Assembly (NCBI RefSeq): GCF_000243215.1
Contig: NZ_JH594597.1
Span: forward strand, 242,255-306,254
Length of the DNA: 64,000 bases
Source: Odoribacter laneus YIT 12061
GTDB taxonomy: Bacteria > Bacteroidota > Bacteroidia > Bacteroidales > Marinifilaceae
Direction: 5' to 3'
The notes under the pieces were generated by a model, which made no database searches, was not told the DNA's origin, and worked only from the letters and a program-made list of their open reading frames with translations. This document shows positions 26,244-36,233 of this stretch, piece after piece. Position 1 is the first letter of the stretch, and the number at the start of each line of letters is the position of its first letter. Position numbers and translations under genes: made by a program.

Positions 26244-27755
26244 ATGAAGAAAATTTTTTTTCTATTCATTTTACTCATAAGCCTGGGAGCTTGCCGTCCC
26301 TCTTCCTCTTCCCCAGATACCCTAAATCCGGAAGAAGCGTTTCTCATTGCTCGTAATCAAGTAGGGCCTGTAAAAAAGGGGATGACTATCAAGCAATTGC
26401 GTGCTTTATTACCGGACGATCAGATGAAAAAGCTGGCCAGCCGTTCTGAACTGTCTGCAGAAACAGCAGACAATTATTACATTTACGACGACAGCACCCG
26501 ATTATTATTCATTGTCAGTCCCCGGCGTAAAAACGATGAAACCTCCCGTATCAGCCAGGTCATTATCAAAGACCATCGGTTTACAACACGTTCTGGTATA
26601 GGCCTAACTTCAACGGTAGGAGAAATCCGCAATGCTTATCCCGATAGTAAAATCGTTCCTTCCATAAACGACATTATTTTATATGTCCGGGAACTGGACG
26701 CCAACTTTGAACTAGATGAACGCTATTTGTCCCCAACAATTTGGAATGACACGACAGGCAACATCCAAATCGACAGTATTCCCGCCTCTACCGAAATTAC
26801 CGATCTGACCCTTGTCTGGACTTATGATGCCAGCAATATTACGGACAAATTATTCTGGAATGATCTGATTCATCATCTCGTCAATTGGATCGTCACCCAA
26901 GTTCCAGCCATTCTCCTGCTTATTCTCATCTTTATCGGCTTGTTGCGTTTACTTCGTTTTATCGTTAAAAAGATAAGAGAATCTGCTACCGAACGGCTTC
27001 AGAAATTGAAACAGGACGATAGCGAAGGTTTAAAACGGATCAATACAATCGCAGAAATTACTTATGGAATCGGACGAATTTTCCTTTGGACCATCTTTAT
27101 CTTAATGCTTCTGGAAAAGTTCAACATCAACATCGCTCCCATTCTGGCCAGTGCCGGAATTGTAGGATTAGCCGTAGGATTTGGAGCTCAGGAATTGGTT
27201 CGCGACTTTATTTCCGGCTTTTTTATGCTATTGGAAGACCAAATCCGGGAAGGCGACGTAGCCATCATCAACGGAACGGGAGGCACAGTCGAAAAAATAG
27301 AACTCCGTACGACAACTCTCCGCGATGCTTCCGGGGTAGTACATATTTTCCAAAACGGCAAAATCAATACGCTTTCCAATATGACAAAAGAATGGTCCGC
27401 CATGGTAGTGGAAATCGGAGTCGCCTATAAAGAAGATACGGATCAGGTAAATACCGTTCTGAAAGAAGTAGGAGAAGACATGAAAAAAGATCCGGATTTC
27501 GGCCCGAATATACTGGGAGTTGACTTATGGGGAGTCGATCAATTTGCAGATAGTGCCGTCATTCTAAAAGTCAAATTGACCACCAAAGCCGGTCAGCAAT
27601 GGAGTATCAGCCGGGAATTCCGCCGTCGTGTCAAAAAAGCTTTTGAACGCCACCACATTGAAATACCTTTCCCACATCTTAGCCTGTATGCAGGAGAAGT
27701 AACAAAACCGATGCCCATCACTCTTACAAAGGAAGAAACCGAAGATAAGAAATAA
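26244..27755 (+). CDS. MscS-family mechanosensitive channel with lipobox and periplasmic N-domain
   Basis: A 503-residue protein. A signal with lipobox LGAC (Cys17) comes first, then a soluble domain to about residue 205, two membrane helices (about 213-241 and 275-292) and the pore helix with the MscS pattern ILASAGIVGLAVGFGAQELVRDFISG (299-324). The cytoplasmic beta domain has EGDVAIINGTGGTVEKIELRTT and SRIFRRRV-like SREFRRRVKKAF at the end. MscS channels release solutes under osmotic shock. The lipidated extracellular domain is unusual; it may tether the channel to partners. It is a single gene with CorA 95 bases downstream. Confidence 0.88.
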   Translation: MKKIFFLFILLISLGACRPSSSSPDTLNPEEAFLIARNQVGPVKKGMTIKQLRALLPDDQMKKLASRSELSAETADNYYIYDDSTRLLFIVSPRRKNDETSRISQVIIKDHRFTTRSGIGLTSTVGEIRNAYPDSKIVPSINDIILYVRELDANFELDERYLSPTIWNDTTGNIQIDSIPASTEITDLTLVWTYDASNITDKLFWNDLIHHLVNWIVTQVPAILLLILIFIGLLRLLRFIVKKIRESATERLQKLKQDDSEGLKRINTIAEITYGIGRIFLWTIFILMLLEKFNINIAPILASAGIVGLAVGFGAQELVRDFISGFFMLLEDQIREGDVAIINGTGGTVEKIELRTTTLRDASGVVHIFQNGKINTLSNMTKEWSAMVVEIGVAYKEDTDQVNTVLKEVGEDMKKDPDFGPNILGVDLWGVDQFADSAVILKVKLTTKAGQQWSISREFRRRVKKAFERHHIEIPFPHLSLYAGEVTKPMPITLTKEETEDKK

Positions 27756-27850
27756 AAACAAACATAAAATTCACCTCAAAATCGTCTGCATTTTCTTTTT
27801 ACTTATTATCTTTATTTCTCATTTGGGTTACTAACTTTTTTGACCAAATT

Positions 27851-28912
27851 ATGGCTCGCTTTCTCAAAAACAAATCGAAATCGCAAGGAGCTGCCCCGGG
27901 ATCCCTGATATTTATCGGCCAACAAAAAATGAAAGATCCTTTGCTGCGAGTAGTGCAATATAATAATGAAAGCCTGAAAGAGGAACATCCGAAATCCCTG
28001 ACGGGCATCGAAAAATATATAGCAGACGATCACGTCACCTGGATTTCTCTCTACGGGCTTCACAATACAAAATATATCGAACAAATCGGGAAAATCTTCG
28101 ACATTCCTTCCCTTATCCTGGAAGATATTCTGAATACAGACGAACGACCTAAACTCGCAGAAGATGAAAAACATATTTTTATCATCTTCAAAACGTTGTC
28201 TTACAATCCGGACATTCAAAAAATTCAAATCGATCAGATCTCTTTTATATTGGGTAAAAATTATCTGATATCGATTCAGGAATCCGCCTCTCCTTATTTT
28301 GAAGATATAGACAAACGACTGGCTTCCGGACTTTCCAAGATTCGGTCTTATAGTCCGGATTACCTTTGTTATGCATTAATGGATACACTGGTAGACGGTT
28401 ATATCTTGACAATTGAAAATCTGGGAAGCGATATCGAAGCTCAGGAGAAACAATTGCTGACTGCCGATAAGAAAATCATAGAAGATATCTACCGTTACAA
28501 AACAGAACTATCCTATATCCGTAAAAATATCCGTCCTGTCAAGGAAGTAATGACCCGTTTTATGACCTCCGACTCAGATTTGATTAACGATAGGACGCTG
28601 AATTACCTGAAAGACCTCAAAAGCCTTGTTACTCAAGCTTTAGAAACCATTGAAATCTATTATATGATGGTAGCCGACCAACAAAATATATACAATAGTA
28701 ATATAAGTAATAATGTAAACGATGTCATGAAGATCCTGACAATTTTCTCGGCCATTTTTATCCCTCTTACTTTCATCGTTGGAGTATATGGGATGAATTT
28801 CGAATACATTCCGGCCTTGAAATATCATTGGGCTTATTTTATATTATGGGCCGTTATGCTTGTCATCGTTATTATTATGCTACTGTTCTTTAAAAGAAAA
28901 AAATGGATATAA
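27851..28912 (+). CDS. corA: CorA family magnesium/cobalt transporter
   Basis: A 353-residue protein with a long N-terminal cytoplasmic domain (ITWISLYGLHNTKYIEQ-like, LEDILNTDERPKL, YLISIQESAS), a long helix, and two C-terminal membrane helices with the selectivity motif YGMN (VGVYGMNFEYIP) between them and a basic tail KRKKWI. CorA forms a pentameric Mg2+ channel in the inner membrane. It lies 95 bases after the MscS gene and may be cotranscribed; a hairpin follows. Confidence 0.95.
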   Translation: MARFLKNKSKSQGAAPGSLIFIGQQKMKDPLLRVVQYNNESLKEEHPKSLTGIEKYIADDHVTWISLYGLHNTKYIEQIGKIFDIPSLILEDILNTDERPKLAEDEKHIFIIFKTLSYNPDIQKIQIDQISFILGKNYLISIQESASPYFEDIDKRLASGLSKIRSYSPDYLCYALMDTLVDGYILTIENLGSDIEAQEKQLLTADKKIIEDIYRYKTELSYIRKNIRPVKEVMTRFMTSDSDLINDRTLNYLKDLKSLVTQALETIEIYYMMVADQQNIYNSNISNNVNDVMKILTIFSAIFIPLTFIVGVYGMNFEYIPALKYHWAYFILWAVMLVIVIIMLLFFKRKKWI

Positions 28913-28922
28913 TTTTATAAAA

Positions 28923-28995
28923 GAAGGGCAGGAAAGCAGCATGAGTGATTTGTGTGTGTTATTTCAGGAAAGATAACCGCTTCCCCTGCCCTTTT
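28923..28995 (+). terminator. Probable terminator after corA, long loop
   Basis: AAGGGCAGG (28925-28933) pairs with CCTGCCCTT (28985-28993), extended by AAGC/GCTT with a small offset, and TTTTAT follows. The loop of about 50 nt is longer than usual. Confidence 0.5.
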
Positions 28996-29128
28996 ATCTG
29001 TAAGTATATACCGTAACTTTTCAGCTTACGTCAAGAGCCCTCCCCTTTCTTTACCTTCCTTGCGGCTCTCCTTTACTTATACTAACGACGAAGAGAAACA
29101 CCCTCTCCTAAAACCTTCTTTCCCCCCA

Positions 29129-29320
29129 CAAAAACGTGGACTCGCCGTCTGTTTATAGTGAGGCTCCGCCAGGTGCCCAAACACAAACATAGACAACGCA
29201 GTCCACGCATATAGGAATAAAGTATTATTCCCGTGTTTTGTAGAAATCTGGCGGATTTCACTATAAGAATAATATAAGTGATAAACTGGTCATTACAGAA
29301 CCTTTTTAACAGGCTCCTAA
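29129..29320 (-). ncRNA. Candidate structured RNA, copy 1 (pseudoknot order)
   Basis: A non-coding unit of about 190 nt, read on the minus strand. Helix P1: TTATAGTGA (29153-29161) with TCACTATAA (29258-29266), a 4/3 internal loop, then CCGCCAG (29166-29172) with CTGGCGG (29248-29254). Helix P2: CGTGGACT (29135-29142) with AGTCCACG (29200-29207). The strands interleave, so both helices together make a pseudoknot. A further hairpin GGAATAA/TTATTCC lies in one loop. P2 is followed on the minus strand by TTTTTG, like a terminator. A TATATTTG box (29333-29326) sits 67 bases before P1. The second unit keeps all of this with compensatory changes. I do not recognise it as a known RNA family. Confidence 0.6.
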
Positions 29321-29325
29321 CGACA

Positions 29326-29333
29326 CAAATATA
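29326..29333 (-). promoter_or_regulatory. -7 box of RNA copy 1
   Basis: TATATTTG on the minus strand. The -33 region has no good TTTG at the usual spacing. Confidence 0.5.
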
Positions 29334-29412
29334 TACTAAAATTTTCAAAATAGAACGATATAACATCCAATTTTACAAACATTGGATTAAAAAAATCAAC
29401 ATTTACCGATAC

Positions 29413-29604
29413 AAAAAACGTGGATCTGCATTTATCTGAGAAAAGGCCCCGCCAGAAGCCCCGATACAAATAAATACAAGAATCCACGCTTGAACGTAAA
29501 TATCACCTGCATTTATTCCTGTATCATTAAAATCTGGCGGATTTTTTCTCAAGAATAAATATAAATCTCTTTTTATTGCTTTCAGTCTACACCTTCATAC
29601 TACA
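29413..29604 (-). ncRNA. Candidate structured RNA, copy 2 (pseudoknot order)
   Basis: The second unit, 284 bases from the first, with the same architecture. P1: TGAGAAAA (29437-29444) with TTTTCTCA (29544-29551), the same 4/3 internal loop (GGCC/ATT), then CCGCCAG (29449-29455) with CTGGCGG (29534-29540). P2: CGTGGAT (29419-29425) with ATCCACG (29482-29488). The outer half of P1 has a wholly different sequence from copy 1 yet pairs perfectly, and one P2 pair changes from C-G to T-A. The 22-nt linker between P2 and P1 on the minus strand (TTGTATTTATTTGT... to GGGGC) is 16/22 identical to copy 1. TTTTTTG follows P2, and TATCTTTG (29617-29610) lies 66 bases before P1. Confidence 0.6.
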
Positions 29605-29609
29605 CAGCA

Positions 29610-29617
29610 CAAAGATA
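29610..29617 (-). promoter_or_regulatory. -7 box of RNA copy 2
   Basis: TATCTTTG on the minus strand, at the same distance from helix P1 (66 bases) as in copy 1 (67 bases). Confidence 0.5.
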
Positions 29618-29731
29618 AAATAACTTCTCTGAAATTAAAAGAGTTTGTGGAAAGCTTAAATTTTTAAATACAAAACGACAGGGAAACGAAAAGAACAGGT
29701 AAAAAAGAAACAACCGATATTTCTATATAAC

Positions 29732-29763
29732 AAAAAGCTGTCAGTTCGTACTGGCAGCTTTTT
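29732..29763. terminator. Bidirectional intrinsic terminator
   Basis: AAAAAGCTGTCAG (29732-29744) pairs with CTGGCAGCTTTTT (29751-29763) with one G-T wobble and a 6-nt loop. It ends the small secreted protein gene on the minus strand and could also stop plus-strand readthrough. Confidence 0.85.
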
Positions 29764-29783
29764 CAAAAAAGGTTATCTGAAAA

Positions 29784-30182
29784 TCAGCCTTGCATAGCTG
29801 CAGGCGAAGTAACAGTTTCCTCTTTTACAAACTCTCCTGCTTCACTGAAATATGCCGTTACTTTCGCATCATCTTTCTTCAAGATTAATTTGTAATCATT
29901 TGCACTTCCTTTATAAGCCGCTTCTATCGTATAACCGGTGTATTTTGCTGCGGCAGCTTTCGTGACGGCTTCCGGAAGAGTAGCTGTTTCCACGGCTGTA
30001 TATACATTTTCTTGCTGAGCAAAATAAAGATTTTGTGAAGGTACATCTTTTTTCAAAGTATCTTCTCTAATCGTATCTCTCGACATAAACGGTCCTCCCT
30101 CAGCTGTTACAGCAGCCGAAGCCGGTACGAAAAATAAACTCAATGATACCATCACCAATACATTTGTTACTAGATTTTTCAT
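29784..30182 (-). CDS. Small secreted protein, PepSY-like
   Basis: A 132-residue protein with a clear signal peptide (residues 1-23, cleavage after PASA). The mature part has VETATLPEAVTKAAAAKYTGYTIEAAYKG followed by DYKLILKKDDAKVTAYFSEAGEFVKEE, i.e. a helix then two or three beta strands. This is the pattern of the PepSY-like putative periplasmic domain common in Bacteroides. Such proteins are abundant but their role is unknown; inhibition of proteases or binding of peptides has been proposed for relatives. It is a single gene between the RNA pair and eno, with its own terminator. Confidence 0.75.
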   Translation of the reverse strand: MKNLVTNVLVMVSLSLFFVPASAAVTAEGGPFMSRDTIREDTLKKDVPSQNLYFAQQENVYTAVETATLPEAVTKAAAAKYTGYTIEAAYKGSANDYKLILKKDDAKVTAYFSEAGEFVKEETVTSPAAMQG

Positions 30183-30654
30183 GACTCAAAAATTTTAAAG
30201 TTTAACAATCGTCTTTCTTAAATGTGATCACTCCCCGCTTTCTTTTCTTATACCTGAAAAAGTTATACCAAAAAATACTTATGGAATTCCTATCATTTCT
30301 ATCTAACTGATAAAGAGCAAACTAGGTTCGTTTCCCTTCTTGTCAAAAAAAATAAGTGTAGAATTTTGTAGAAATTCAGAAAAAAATAGGGGAATTAATC
30401 CCCATTATTATTCCTAAAAAAGTAAAATTCAAGAATTAACACATTGATTAACAATGCACAACAACTTAAATAGATATTAAATATATATTTAAATTGTTTA
30501 CAAAGAAGAAAATAGATAAAAACAGTAGGTGAATTTTGCAAAATCTTTAAAAAGAAAAAGAATATTATTTAAAATTCTATAAGTAATCCTTTTTATAAAA
30601 AAATAAAGCCGTCAAATTTTTCATTCGACGGCCTTCTTTATTTGAAATATTTCC
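30183..30654. other. Intergenic, AT-rich, no gene seen
   Basis: 472 bases between two minus-strand genes. It holds the upstream region of the secreted protein gene (no clear -33/-7 pair found) and the eno terminator at 30605-30638. The rest is very AT-rich and I see no coding pattern or repeat. Confidence 0.6.
30605..30638 (-). terminator. Intrinsic terminator of eno
   Basis: AAAGCCGTC and GACGGCCTTC form an 8-bp stem with a 12-nt loop; read on the minus strand it is followed by T-rich sequence, 17 bases after the eno stop. Confidence 0.75.
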
Positions 30655-32245
<1,591 letters not shown>

Positions 32246-32818
32246 TTAGTCACGAAGTTTCTCTTTGCGAAGCGGACGCACTTCTATCCATTCTCCTTCT
32301 TCTCCAAAACGTCCTAAAAATTGGATTTCTAAGGTCGAATCGGATTCTACCATACATGTATCACGACGATCGAATATAAAATAGTAACGACTTTCACGAA
32401 CCAAATCCTGCAAAAATTTTTGAGGAGAAGGATAACCGTATTTTTCATAAAGCGTATATAACTTTCCATTACCATAGATATATTGGCGGCTCTCCAAAGT
32501 ATTCGGTTCTAAGATCAGTGAAGAAAAAATCGTACCTAATTCCAGCGTATCGGAACGAAATATTCCGTAACAATCAAAGCCATGAGGCAATTGTGGCGCA
32601 GGTATATTTGGCATATAAACAGTTACAACACTATCGCTTCGATTGATCACAGTTATATTCAAAAAGACCATACCTATAAAATAATTACCTTCCGGATACT
32701 GATTACTGTAGGCACTATCTATGGTAATAGTTATGCCATCCTTATGACTTTTTCCGAAAACTATTTCACGCTCCGGAAAAAACAGAATGATCAAAAACAA
32801 AATCTTGAAAAGTTTCAT
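32246..32818 (-). CDS. Secreted protein of unknown function, possible immunity partner
   Basis: A 190-residue protein with a hydrophobic leader (residues 4-15, then FPEREIVFG) and no recognised domain. The mature part is beta-rich with many Tyr/Asp residues (NITVINRSDSVVTVYMPNIP, FDCYGIFRSDTLELGT, YFIFDRRDTCMVESDSTLEI). Its ATG overlaps the end of the upstream RHS/toxin-like remnant by four bases, so it was translated together with it. In polymorphic-toxin loci that position is typical of an immunity gene, and a secreted immunity protein would fit a toxin acting outside the cytoplasm. That is inference from position only. Confidence 0.6.
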   Translation of the reverse strand: MKLFKILFLIILFFPEREIVFGKSHKDGITITIDSAYSNQYPEGNYFIGMVFLNITVINRSDSVVTVYMPNIPAPQLPHGFDCYGIFRSDTLELGTIFSSLILEPNTLESRQYIYGNGKLYTLYEKYGYPSPQKFLQDLVRESRYYFIFDRRDTCMVESDSTLEIQFLGRFGEEGEWIEVRPLRKEKLRD

Positions 32819-33183
32819 TTATACCAATATTTTAAAAATTTATCATATACTTTATAATAATAATCAGGATTCTCTTCTGTTACGGTATGCCTATATCGCC
32901 GCATGATATCTCCCCTGAATACCGGCGTACATTTTTGCCAACTGGGATGATCTACCTGCAAGTCATAAGCCATATAATGAGTTTTATTATGATCACCGTA
33001 TTTACGAACCCCATGACCGGTATACTCGTGAACCCCTAATATATTTTCCACTTGTTCAACCAGTGTAAAATCCCTCTGTACACCACTATTCCCCTGATTG
33101 ACAGATATACGGAAAGAATCCGGACCTTTAAGATTCTTATTAAAGAGTATTCTTTCCGATACCGCTGCCTGCAGGTTTAGCAA
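32815..33183 (-). pseudogene. C-terminal remnant of an RHS-type polymorphic toxin
   Basis: A 122-codon frame with no ATG (TTG at 33183). In the +1 frame a short ATG-led stretch (MKSGKFAKPAGSGIGK) runs into a stop at the same place, which suggests a frameshift. The body contains VHEYTGHGVRKYGDHNKTHY and LQVDHPSWQKCTP, a pattern I associate with C-terminal tip domains of Bacteroidetes RHS proteins; HEYTGHG could be a catalytic or metal site, but it is not a classical HExxH. It overlaps the next gene by four bases. The RHS body to which it once belonged is represented only by the fragment at 33624-33977. Confidence 0.5.
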
Positions 33184-33283
33184 ATTTACCCGATTTCATC
33201 GTTTCAAAAATGCAGAATAAAATCCCGTTAACCAAAGTAATTTAGTCAACAGGACTTTTTATTATCATTTATGACTATCAAAA

Positions 33284-33472
33284 TTACACATTATAATGAT
33301 CTATTTTTCTTATACAATAAACGGATAAAATCAGTCCAAAAATAGCATAAACAACTATCACCTTTGTAGTTATAATTAACTCATAAAAATATTCTCGTTC
33401 ACAAATAGGTAACAAACATCCCATATTACCATTCGGAAGACCGTCATTAAAACAATACTTAATATGAACCAT
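33284..33472 (-). CDS. Possible small membrane protein, unsupported function
   Basis: A 62-codon frame starting with ATG. One hydrophobic helix (TKVIVVYAIFGLILSVY) follows a short Cys-containing N-terminus (LLPICEREYFYEL) and a basic end. No Shine-Dalgarno or promoter was identified. It lies between two pieces of a decayed RHS locus and may be a chance frame or a small remnant. Confidence 0.25.
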   Translation of the reverse strand: MVHIKYCFNDGLPNGNMGCLLPICEREYFYELIITTKVIVVYAIFGLILSVYCIRKIDHYNV

Positions 33473-33623
33473 TTGACTTATATTAAATATTATCTCATAA
33501 ACGATTACGGCTAATGATATTTAAACAAATAATATAAAAAAGAGCTTTTCAAAAATATTTTACTCATAATTACCAATAATTTTCTGCTCCATTTCACAGC
33601 TTCAGTTCTTTTTTAATTTTTTT

Positions 33624-33977
33624 CTAACGAATTTCCCTTCTGTAAAAAGAACCCCGGTAATCGTAATCTCGGCCAGAATAATCCGTTACGCCCAACTTCT
33701 CTCCTCCAGCCGTATAACGGTAACGGACTTGAGGAACTCCCGAACGGCTGGCCTTATTCAACAAACTTAAATAATTATATTGATAATTCAAATCACGACT
33801 GTTATCTATTTTTAAATTACTGTTTAAATCGTCAGATTTCTGAAGAAAAAATGTCATTTTAAAGTACTCCGTATTCCTATAAAAATTAACAGGAATAGGA
33901 TACAATTCTAAATAAAAGCCTCTATAAAAAAAGAAAAAGAAAATAAATAACCCCCATTTTTGTCTGCAGCCGGACAT
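33624..33977 (-). pseudogene. RHS-repeat fragment
   Basis: A 117-codon frame whose last 60 residues look like the end of an RHS repeat region: YQYNYLSLLNKASRSG, VRYRYTAGGEKLGVTDYSGRDYDYRGSF, with the Y-x-Y-x3-G-x-K-L pattern. It then stops. The first 40 residues (FIFFFFFYRGFYLEL) are low-complexity and probably not part of the original protein. A complete Bacteroidetes RHS protein is over 1000 residues, so this is debris, lying 440 bases from the toxin-like C-terminal piece in the same orientation. Confidence 0.55.
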
Positions 33978-33979
33978 AA

Positions 33980-34012
33980 AAAAAACCGTTCTGTCTGAGC
34001 AAAACGGTTTTT
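33980..34012 (-). terminator. Intrinsic terminator at the end of the ribosomal block
   Basis: AAAAACCGTT and AACGGTTTTT enclose a 12-nt loop; on the minus strand a run of T follows. It ends the alpha operon after rplQ. Confidence 0.85.
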
Positions 34013-34030
34013 ATAAAGAGTTGAATAAGG

Positions 34031-34543
34031 TTATTCTGCTTTAGGAGCTTCTGTTTCGGGAGCAGCAGATTGGGAAGCTTCTTCCACTACAGCGTCAGAA
34101 ACGTCAGCAGTTGCTTTTTTAGAGGAAGATCTTCTTCTGCGGGTAGCCGTTTTCTTCACTTCCTGTTTTACTTCGGTATAAGTAGCATTGAAATCCACCA
34201 ATTCCAACATACAAGTTTCGGCATTATCCCCAATGCGGTTTCCTGTTTTAAGGATACGGGTATATCCACCGGGACGGTTTACAATTTTCGGGGCTACTTC
34301 TTTGAACAATTCGGTAACGGCTTCTTTTTGTCCAAGGTAACTGAACACCACACGGCGGGAATGCATATTATCGTTCTTGCTTTTGGTGATCAGGGGCTCA
34401 ACATATATTTTCAAAGCTTTTGCTTTGGCAACTGTAGTATAGATTCTTTTGTGAAGAATCAAAGAAGCTGCCATATTAGAAAGTAATGCTTTTCTATGAG
34501 CGCTTTTTCTATTCAGATGATTAAATTTCTTACAATGTCTCAT
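34031..34543 (-). CDS. rplQ: Ribosomal protein L17
   Basis: 170 residues. The L17 core ([40 protein letters not shown]) takes about 125 residues; a C-terminal tail of about 45 residues rich in Arg, Lys, Ser, Ala and Glu is an extension usual in Bacteroidetes. It is the last gene of the block, 5 bases after rpoA, and is followed by a terminator. Confidence 0.97.
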   Translation of the reverse strand: MRHCKKFNHLNRKSAHRKALLSNMAASLILHKRIYTTVAKAKALKIYVEPLITKSKNDNMHSRRVVFSYLGQKEAVTELFKEVAPKIVNRPGGYTRILKTGNRIGDNAETCMLELVDFNATYTEVKQEVKKTATRRRRSSSKKATADVSDAVVEEASQSAAPETEAPKAE

Positions 34544-34548
34544 TTTAC

Positions 34549-35541
34549 TTATTCCTTGTCTAATTTATACTTAGATACATCCATACCGAACTCAAGGTTG
34601 TTATTTTCAAGCAGAGCTTCCAATTCCGTCAAAGATTTCTTACCGAAATTACGGAATTTCAACAAGTCGTTCTTATTGAATTTTACCAATTCTCCCAGAG
34701 TTTCCACTTCAGCTGCTTTCAGGCAGTTCAAAGCCCGTACAGAAAGATCCATATCGACGAGTTTTGTCTTCAACAGTTGGCGCATATGCAACACTTCCTC
34801 GTCAAATTCTTCATTTCCGTATTTATCTTCTGATTCCAGGGTAATCTTTTCATCGGAAAACAACATGAAATGATGGATCAGAATTTTAGCAGCTTCTTTC
34901 AAAGCATCGGTAGGATTAATAGAACCATCGGTTTCTATTTCAAGTAAAAGTCGTTCATAGTCCGTTTTACCTTCCACACGATAGTTCTCTATCTCATATT
35001 TTACATTTCTGATAGGGGTGTAAATTGCATCGATCGGAATAAATCCCATATCGGCATCTATCGGCATATTTTCAGTGCTGGGTACATATCCGCGTCCTTT
35101 CTGGATGGTGATTTCCATCTGGAAATTAACGCTGGGGTCCATATTACAAATGACCAGGTCATTATTCAACACCTCGAAACCTGTCAGGAACCGGTTGATA
35201 TCCCCTGCAGTAAAAGTTTCCTGCCCAGAAACAAGAACAGTCAGCCTTTCATCCTCCACATCCTCTACTTTTCTCTTAAACCGAACTTGCTTCAAATTCA
35301 GGATAATCTCGGTCACATCCTCGATTACTCCCGGAATGGTAGCAAACTCATGTTCTACGCCATGAATTTTTATACCGGTAATCGCAAACCCTTCCAAGGA
35401 AGAGAGCAAAATCCTGCGCAGCGGATTACCAATGGTGATTCCGTAACCCGGCTCCAGCGGACGAAATTCGAATTTACCGAATTTGTCTGTCGACTCGAGC
35501 ATGATTACTTTGTCCGGTTTCTGGAAAGCTAATATTGCCAT
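34549..35541 (-). CDS. rpoA: RNA polymerase alpha subunit
   Basis: 330 residues: N-terminal assembly domain ([28 protein letters not shown]-type start, [12 protein letters not shown]) and the C-terminal DNA-binding domain ([34 protein letters not shown]) joined by an acidic linker. It assembles with beta and beta' and contacts activators. It lies 14 bases after rpsD. Confidence 0.98.
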   Translation of the reverse strand: MAILAFQKPDKVIMLESTDKFGKFEFRPLEPGYGITIGNPLRRILLSSLEGFAITGIKIHGVEHEFATIPGVIEDVTEIILNLKQVRFKRKVEDVEDERLTVLVSGQETFTAGDINRFLTGFEVLNNDLVICNMDPSVNFQMEITIQKGRGYVPSTENMPIDADMGFIPIDAIYTPIRNVKYEIENYRVEGKTDYERLLLEIETDGSINPTDALKEAAKILIHHFMLFSDEKITLESEDKYGNEEFDEEVLHMRQLLKTKLVDMDLSVRALNCLKAAEVETLGELVKFNKNDLLKFRNFGKKSLTELEALLENNNLEFGMDVSKYKLDKE

Positions 35542-35555
35542 AAATATTTTATTTA

Positions 35556-36164
35556 TTACTTAGAATACAATTCTACGATTAACTGTTCTTTGATGTTTTC
35601 CGGGATATCGCTTCTCTCCGGAACATTCAGCAGTTTACCACTCATGGAAGCGGCATCCCATTCCAGCCAGGAATATTTGATCACCCGGTTGCTTCTCAAC
35701 GCTTCTGCTATAACTTCCAATGCTTTTGATTTTTCACGAACGGCCACAATATCACCCGGCTTTACAGCGGCGGACGGGATATTGCATACGGTACCGTTAA
35801 CGGTAATATGACGGTGGGACACCAACTGGCGGGCAGCTGCCCGGGTCGGCGCAATCCCTAACCGATAAACGGTATTGTCCAGACGGCATTCCAGCATCTG
35901 TAACAACACTTCACCGGTAACACCTCCGCTGCGTTCTGCTTTTTCAAATAAATTACGGAATTGTTTTTCAAGCAAACCGTAAGTATATTTTGCTTTTTGT
36001 TTTTCTTTTAACTGAACTCCGTATTCCGAAATTTTCTTCCGGCGACGGGCCAAACCATGCTGTCCGGAGGGATAATTTCTCCGTTCCAGTGCTTTATCCG
36101 GGCCATAAATCGGTTCCCCGAATTTTCTTGCTATTTTAGACTTAGGTCCTGTATATCTAGCCAT
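35556..36164 (-). CDS. rpsD: Ribosomal protein S4
   Basis: 202 residues with the S4 RNA-binding domain ([34 protein letters not shown]). The N-terminus lacks the zinc-binding cysteines found in some bacteria. S4 nucleates 30S assembly and often represses its own operon. It follows rpsK by 69 bases. Confidence 0.98.
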   Translation of the reverse strand: MARYTGPKSKIARKFGEPIYGPDKALERRNYPSGQHGLARRRKKISEYGVQLKEKQKAKYTYGLLEKQFRNLFEKAERSGGVTGEVLLQMLECRLDNTVYRLGIAPTRAAARQLVSHRHITVNGTVCNIPSAAVKPGDIVAVREKSKALEVIAEALRSNRVIKYSWLEWDAASMSGKLLNVPERSDIPENIKEQLIVELYSK

Positions 36165-36233
36165 TTTACTTCGAATTATATTTACACGTTACAATAAATT
36201 GAAAATAAAAATCCTCCAATGATTCTTATTTCC

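Noticed and set aside
29082-29366. 94-codon minus-strand frame across RNA copy 1
   Set aside because: It crosses both paired helices, has no homologous frame in copy 2 and no protein-like pattern; structure conservation explains the sequence better.
29129-29604. 6S RNA or a CRISPR-like pair of repeats
   Set aside because: 6S RNA is a single long hairpin with a central bubble, not interleaved helices. There are only two units, 284 bases apart, with diverged sequence, so it is not a repeat-spacer array.
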